A DNA stretch of 5,734 bases. Source: Balneolales bacterium. Its GTDB lineage: Bacteria > Bacteroidota > Rhodothermia > Balneolales > Natronogracilivirgulaceae. The translations under genes and the position numbers were made by a program. Of the stretch, positions 5,700 to 5,734 are shown piece by piece (position 1 is the stretch's first letter; the number at the start of each line of letters is the position of its first letter). The notes under the pieces are model-generated. The model worked only from the letters and a program-made list of their open reading frames with translations. It was not told the DNA's origin and ran no database searches. The DNA is taken from contig SLLW01000048.1 of assembly GCA_007133875.1 (NCBI GenBank), forward strand, positions 1 through 5,734, read 5' to 3'.

Positions 5700-5734
5700 A
5701 TGCCGGGAAACTGTGTGCTTACCAAACCAATCAT
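5700..5734 (+). CDS. possible start of a plus-strand gene, cut by the right edge
   Basis: An ATG at 5700 follows an AAAGGTGA Shine-Dalgarno-like sequence 9 bases upstream, similar to the one before the epimerase-like gene, and the promoter-like pair at 5641-5669. Only MPGNCVLTKPI is visible, which is too short to identify. Confidence 0.22.
   Translation, partial: MPGNCVLTKPI

Larger units (their letters stand above)
5571..5734. other. right flank without a convincing gene
   Basis: 164 bases after the hairpin. A short inverted repeat ACCCTG/CAGGGT lies at 5590-5612. At the edge two readings compete: a plus-strand gene starting at 5700 (listed separately), or the last 19 codons of a minus-strand gene ending with TAA at 5675-5673. 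The T-rich minus-strand tail of the neighbouring hairpin would suit the second. Neither short peptide is recognisable. Confidence 0.5.

Overview
The window looks like a chromosomal carbohydrate-metabolism locus from a bacterium of the Bacteroidota/Balneolota/Rhodothermota type. The evidence is indirect: a Tat-exported ThuA-like protein, an FGE-fold lipoprotein, a Gfo/Idh/MocA oxidoreductase paired with a sugar phosphate isomerase/epimerase-type TIM barrel, poor Shine-Dalgarno sequences before most starts, and AT-rich intergenic DNA. No rRNA, tRNA, CRISPR array, transposase or phage gene was seen.

Left part (1-2846), all on the minus strand. Reading in the direction of transcription there is a Tat-signal ThuA-like protein (2846-2022), a secreted YceI-like protein whose start codon overlaps the ThuA stop in an ATGA (2025-1390), and after 62 bases a lipoprotein with an FGE/SUMF1 (DUF323) domain (1327-239). 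After a further gap comes a 58-codon open stretch (174-1) that reads like the C-terminal end of a Gfo/Idh/MocA oxidoreductase without its N-terminal part. It runs off the left edge. The three complete products all carry export signals, so this is an envelope-directed transcription unit.

Centre (2847-3225). A 379-base AT-rich divergent control region contains an 18-base near-palindrome with 8-base arms, other short symmetric elements and weak promoter-like sequences.

Right part (3226-5536), plus strand. A Gfo/Idh/MocA oxidoreductase without signal peptide is followed after 103 bases by an IolE/YcjR-like TIM-barrel isomerase/epimerase. A strong GC-rich hairpin (5540-5570) closes this unit. The last 160 bases hold no convincing gene, only a possible start of a plus-strand gene or the end of a minus-strand one at the edge.

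How they may work together: Gfo/Idh dehydrogenases, ThuA-like proteins and this class of epimerase recur together in pathways that oxidise the C3 hydroxyl of glycosides or disaccharides (ThuA/ThuB in trehalose use by rhizobia; YcjS/YcjR in E. coli). I infer a 3-keto-glycoside or related sugar/cyclitol pathway split between periplasm and cytoplasm. The actual substrate cannot be read from the sequence. The least ordinary points are the cysteine-poor FGE lipoprotein, the YceI gene translationally coupled to ThuA, the truncated oxidoreductase remnant, and the palindrome between the two divergent units.
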